Source: Zhihengliuella salsuginis
GTDB lineage: Bacteria > Actinomycetota > Actinomycetes > Actinomycetales > Micrococcaceae
Assembly: GCF_014651715.1 (NCBI RefSeq)
Contig: NZ_BMXK01000001.1
Coordinates: 248,001-312,000, forward strand
Reading direction: 5' to 3'
DNA: 64,000 nucleotides
Both the position numbers and the translations under genes were made by a program. The notes beneath the pieces are model-generated. The model worked only from the letters and a program-made list of their open reading frames with translations, made no database searches and was not told where the DNA came from. Position 1 is the stretch's first letter. Each line of letters opens with the position of its first letter. Of this stretch, positions 61,267-64,000 are shown one piece after another.

Positions 61267-61991
61267 TGGGGGACGGAGCCCCATGGGAGGAGCCTCTCGT
61301 CCTGCTGCCCGGGATGAGCTGCTCGCGCCGCCTCTGGGAGGGCGTGGAGGACGAGTTGCGCTCGGCCTCGGGGCATTCCGAGATTCTGGCCGAGCCGCTG
61401 CGCGGAGCCACGCTCGAGGAATGCGTGTCCGGCCTCCTGCGCCGGCTGCCGGACCGGTTCGCCCTGGCGGGCCTGAGCCTCGGCGGAATCGTCGCGATGG
61501 CGATGGCCCGCACGGCGCCGGAGCGGATCTCGCGGCTGTGCCTGATGTCGACCAATTCCCACGCTCCGACCCCGGCGCAGGTCGAGTTCTGGCGGGACTC
61601 GAGCCATCGTCTGGCCGCGGGCCGGACGGCGCGGGATCTCCAGCGTGATCTCCTGCCTGTCCTGCTCTCTGACGGTGCCAGGACGGAGGAGCTCGACTCC
61701 TCCGTCCTGCAGATGGCCGACGAGGTCGGAGACCGCGAATTGGCCGACCAGCTCGCCCTGCAGGAGTCGCGCGTCGATGAACGCGCTGGTCTGACCCGAG
61801 TCGAGGTGCCGACTCGCATCATCGCGGGAGAGCTGGATGCCCTCTGCCCGGTCTCGCGGCACGAGGAGATGCACGAGCTCATCCCGGGCTCGCGATTGGC
61901 CGTCCTCCCGAAGCGGGGGCACCTGACCCCGATGGAGGACCCGGCGGCCGTCGCCGAGCAGATCGACGACTGGATGCGGGAGATTCGCTAG
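61266..61991 (+). CDS. Alpha/beta hydrolase in the catabolic operon
   Basis: The ~241-residue hydrolase has the oxyanion region LVLLPGMSCSRRLW, nucleophile elbow AGLSLGGIVAM (Ser ~75), acid in GELDALCPVSRHE and catalytic His in KRGHLTPMEDP. The start is GTG at 61266 (TAGTG overlap with permease 2). Likely hydrolyses an ester, lactone or similar bond of the imported substrate. Confidence 0.85.
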   Translation: MGDGAPWEEPLVLLPGMSCSRRLWEGVEDELRSASGHSEILAEPLRGATLEECVSGLLRRLPDRFALAGLSLGGIVAMAMARTAPERISRLCLMSTNSHAPTPAQVEFWRDSSHRLAAGRTARDLQRDLLPVLLSDGARTEELDSSVLQMADEVGDRELADQLALQESRVDERAGLTRVEVPTRIIAGELDALCPVSRHEEMHELIPGSRLAVLPKRGHLTPMEDPAAVAEQIDDWMREIR

Positions 61992-62000
61992 AAAGAACGG

Positions 62001-62032
62001 GAAGCGGCCGTCCGGATACGGGCGGCCGCTTC
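62001..62032 (+). terminator. Terminator of the importer-hydrolase operon
   Basis: GAAGCGGCCG pairs perfectly with CGGCCGCTTC 10 nt past the hydrolase stop. Confidence 0.75.
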
Positions 62033-62060
62033 GTCGTACCTGCGTCCCCGGCACGTCGAA

Positions 62061-62103
62061 AGGCTTCGGCCCGATCGCCACCAATGCGATCGGGCCGAAG
62101 CCT
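62061..62103 (-). terminator. Terminator of the aldolase operon
   Basis: An 18-bp perfect stem (AGGCTTCGGCCCGATCGC and its complement, 62061-62078 and 62086-62103) lies 18 nt past the aldolase stop. It faces the plus-strand terminator at 62001-62032. Confidence 0.8.
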
Positions 62104-62120
62104 CTGTGCGTGCGTTCGCG

Positions 62121-62891
62121 TCAGCTGTTCCCGGCGGACCCGCGCGCATCGGGCACGAGGTCTGCGAACAGAGCCATCATGATGTGTGCCAGGTTGTAGA
62201 CGATGAGCTGGGCGCCGTCGTCGAACGACTCCTCCGCGCCGGACAGGGACGACGCCAGATCGGCCCGGTAGCCCCCGGCGGCGACAGCCTGCCGGTGGAT
62301 CTCCGCGACCGATTCCTTGAAGGAGAGGTCCCCGTCGCCGAGTGACGCGTTGAGATCGGCTGTCCCGATGAGGTAGCCGTCGATCCCCGGGCAGCTCAGG
62401 ATCTCGCCCGCGTTCCGGGTCGCCTCGGGAGATTCCAGCATCGCCAGGGTCAGGGTGCCGTTGAGGGACTTCTCCCGGTGCGTGTCCGCCGGGACCGTGC
62501 CGAAGCCGCCGGCCCGCGAGTACGTCGCGAATCCGCGGTGGCCCAGTGGCGGGTAGTGCACCGCCTGAACCAGATCCTCGGCGTCGTGCGCGGAATCGAT
62601 GTGCGGGGCGACGATGCCCTCCGCCCCCTGGTCCAGGGCGCGGAGGATCAGCTGGTGTTCGTTCAGCCCGACCCTGACCAGCGGCGTCATCCCGTGGAGC
62701 TGGATGAGGGCGATGTGCTGGCGGAGGTCGATCAGGTCGGCCGGGCCGTGTTCGCAGTCGATGAGCACGAAGTCGAACCCGGTGACGGCGAGCATCTCCA
62801 CCGTCTCCTCGGCCGGCATCCGCAGCAGGCAGCCTGTCAGACGTTCGCCGTCCTGGAGGCGCTGCTTGATCTTGAATTCGGGTACCGGCAT
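62121..62891 (-). CDS. HpcH/HpaI-family class II aldolase
   Basis: The ~256-residue TIM-barrel aldolase has the metal/acid motif FVLIDCEHGPADL (residues ~40-52), MTPLVRVG with the pyruvate-binding Arg, GAEGIVAPHIDSAHDAE, YPPLGHRGF and a C-terminal YLIGTADL substrate loop. The family cleaves 2-keto-3-deoxy or 4-hydroxy-2-keto acids to pyruvate and an aldehyde. The start is ATG at 62891 (TGATG overlap with the SDR stop). Third gene of a minus-strand operon after a HisD-like enzyme and an SDR. Confidence 0.88.
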   Translation of the reverse strand: MPVPEFKIKQRLQDGERLTGCLLRMPAEETVEMLAVTGFDFVLIDCEHGPADLIDLRQHIALIQLHGMTPLVRVGLNEHQLILRALDQGAEGIVAPHIDSAHDAEDLVQAVHYPPLGHRGFATYSRAGGFGTVPADTHREKSLNGTLTLAMLESPEATRNAGEILSCPGIDGYLIGTADLNASLGDGDLSFKESVAEIHRQAVAAGGYRADLASSLSGAEESFDDGAQLIVYNLAHIMMALFADLVPDARGSAGNS

Positions 62892-63649
62892 CAGGCCACC
62901 ATCCCGGCGGAGAGGTCGACGTCGGCCCCGGTCATCCCGGGCATGCCCAGCATGGCTACGACCGCTTGCGCCACCTCGTCCTGGCCGACCAGGCGGCCGA
63001 GGGCCGAGCGTCCCGCGAAGGCCGCACGCGCGGCCTCGGGGTCCGTGCCGGTCCGCTCGGCTTCCAGCCTGAAGTTCCGGTCCATCCGCTCGCTCTCCAC
63101 CGGTCCCGGCGAGAGGCTGTTGACGTTGATGCCGTATTCGCCGACCTCGAAGGCCAGCGTCGAGGTGAGCCCGATGACGGCCATCTTCGATGCGCAGTAG
63201 GGTGTGCGCCGGGCCAGCGGGCGTTTGCCGGAAACCGAGGCGAGGTTGATGATGTCGCCCGCGTTCCGGCTCATCATCCCCGGAAGGAACGCGCGGCAGA
63301 CGAGGTACGTGCCGCGCACATTGGCGCCGAAGACCTCGTCCCACTCTTCGGGCTCGATGTCGACGAGCGAGGCCACCGGGCCGCCGATGCCGGCGTTGTT
63401 GATCAGGATGGAGATCTCCTCGTCGGCGATCTGCTCGGCCAGGGCGCGGACGCTGGCCGGGTCGCTGACGTCGCACGTCGCGGCGCGCCCCGGGGTCTCG
63501 AGGCTCCGGCACACGTCGTCGATCGGCTGCTGCCGCCGGCCGACGACGACGACGCGGCAGCCCTGCGCTGCCAGGGCGCGGGCGATGCCCGCGCCGAGGC
63601 CGCTGCCGCCGCCGGTCACCAGGGCCGTGCGCCCTTCGAGCCCGCTCAC
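62891..63649 (-). CDS. Classical SDR oxidoreductase
   Basis: The ~252-residue protein has TGGGSGLGAGIARAL (NAD binding), DEEISILINNAGIGG, catalytic Ser in IINLASVSGK, YCASK active site and LSPGPVESE. The start is GTG at 63649, overlapping the HisD-like stop as GTGA; the longer frame is not supported. Probably oxidises a secondary alcohol of the pathway intermediate; the cofactor looks NAD(H)-type (acidic D in CDVSD region). Confidence 0.88.
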   Translation of the reverse strand: MSGLEGRTALVTGGGSGLGAGIARALAAQGCRVVVVGRRQQPIDDVCRSLETPGRAATCDVSDPASVRALAEQIADEEISILINNAGIGGPVASLVDIEPEEWDEVFGANVRGTYLVCRAFLPGMMSRNAGDIINLASVSGKRPLARRTPYCASKMAVIGLTSTLAFEVGEYGINVNSLSPGPVESERMDRNFRLEAERTGTDPEAARAAFAGRSALGRLVGQDEVAQAVVAMLGMPGMTGADVDLSAGMVA

Positions 63650-64000
63650 GTGCGTGCCTCGGCGTTCACGACCTGCTCGATCCAGTCGAACTTCTCGCCG
63701 CCGTGGCGCCACGCGCGGACGTCGCCGGAGCGCGCGTGGCCCTCGAAGAGTTCCACGCGGGCCGCGCGGCCGCAGACGCGGCCGAGCTCCGCGCTGCTCT
63801 CCGGGTTGGAGATGCTCTGGTAGGTCGCGGTCTTGAGGAACTTGCCGACCCAGAGCCCGCCCGTGTAGCGCGCCGCGCCGAGGGTCGGGAGGACGTGGTT
63901 GGTGCCGATGACCTTGTCGCCGTAGGAGACGCAGGTCTCCTCGCCCAGGAAGAGGGCGCCGTAGTTGGACATCCGCTCGATCGCCTCGCGCGGCTCCGCG
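63646..64000 (-). CDS. Histidinol-dehydrogenase-family enzyme 2, C-terminal part (window edge)
   Basis: The visible ~117 C-terminal residues have SNYGALFLGEETCVSYGDKV, GTNHVLPTLGAARYTGGLW and a C-terminal His motif (ELFEGHARS), matching the D360 and H419 positions of HisD. It differs from enzyme 1 after the lock motif (ends WRHGGEKFDWIEQVV). The reading frame continues past the window edge without a start. First gene of the aldolase operon in the visible part; substrate unknown. Confidence 0.82.
   Translation of the reverse strand, partial: AEPREAIERMSNYGALFLGEETCVSYGDKVIGTNHVLPTLGAARYTGGLWVGKFLKTATYQSISNPESSAELGRVCGRAARVELFEGHARSGDVRAWRHGGEKFDWIEQVVNAEART

Overview
The window is high-GC (roughly two thirds G+C) actinobacterial chromosome. 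The gene content (mycothiol-type DinB enzymes, a cstA/CC-star/ArsA trio, an ScfR/RamB-type regulator next to the glyoxylate genes, TANNNT -10 boxes directly before start codons, a dnaX-recR pair with a very long DnaX tail) fits the Micrococcaceae (Arthrobacter, Citricoccus, Kocuria and relatives). I cannot name the species. No phage, insertion sequence, CRISPR array or rRNA operon is visible.

Layout. 1-3.0 kb: start of an unknown gene, then a low-GC three-gene cassette on the minus strand (WXG-like small protein, glycine-zipper effector-like protein, PH-domain membrane protein). 3.1-6.5 kb: purS-purQ-purL operon. 6.7-10 kb: FGGY kinase, YchJ-like SEC-C protein, a relic of an ion-channel gene and a DUF559-like gene. 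10-19 kb: CPA1 antiporter, two-TM ion channel, LtrA protein, HxlR regulator divergent from two tandem mycothiol-dependent DinB enzymes, and the operon cstA / CC-star protein / ArsA-type ATPase. 19-25.4 kb: three tandem paralogous lipoproteins, an unknown conserved protein, an APH-family kinase, a Tat-exported PhoD phosphatase, and a second DUF559-like gene enclosed by two related palindromes. 25.4-34 kb: aspartate kinase, an ABC-2 transporter pair, an ectoine-type ABC uptake operon (ehuBCDA) with a divergent GntR regulator, and a DinB protein. 34-40 kb: dnaX-recR, gluQRS, SRP RNA, tRNA-Ser(GGA). 40-50.7 kb: Rieske/DUF2231 protein, small membrane protein, NAD-binding protein, ArsR-SRPBCC pair, 2OG-Fe(II) oxygenase, LytR_C protein, sugar MFS porter, DsbA-like oxidoreductase, an LPxTG-anchored S1 protease and a lipoprotein resembling a protease prodomain. 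50.7-55.4 kb: glyoxylate bypass (aceA, aceB) divergent from its probable regulator. 55.4-64 kb: a catabolic cluster with a LysR regulator, two histidinol-dehydrogenase-like enzymes, a carbohydrate-type ABC importer, an alpha/beta hydrolase, an HpcH/HpaI aldolase and an SDR.

How genes work together. PurS, PurQ and PurL form the FGAM synthase complex. AceA and AceB form the glyoxylate shunt, with operator-like dyads between aceA and the divergent regulator. EhuBCDA would import a compatible solute under GntR control through three dyads over the promoter. The terminal cluster looks like import of a polyol- or sugar-like solute, four-electron oxidation of an alcohol to an acid by a HisD-fold enzyme, a further SDR oxidation and retro-aldol cleavage; its substrate is unknown.

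The least explained items are the palindrome-bounded DUF559-like gene with its conserved TGTGGAYAA box, the secretion-type cassette at the left end, the free-standing prodomain-like lipoprotein beside the protease, and the two-HisD catabolic cluster.
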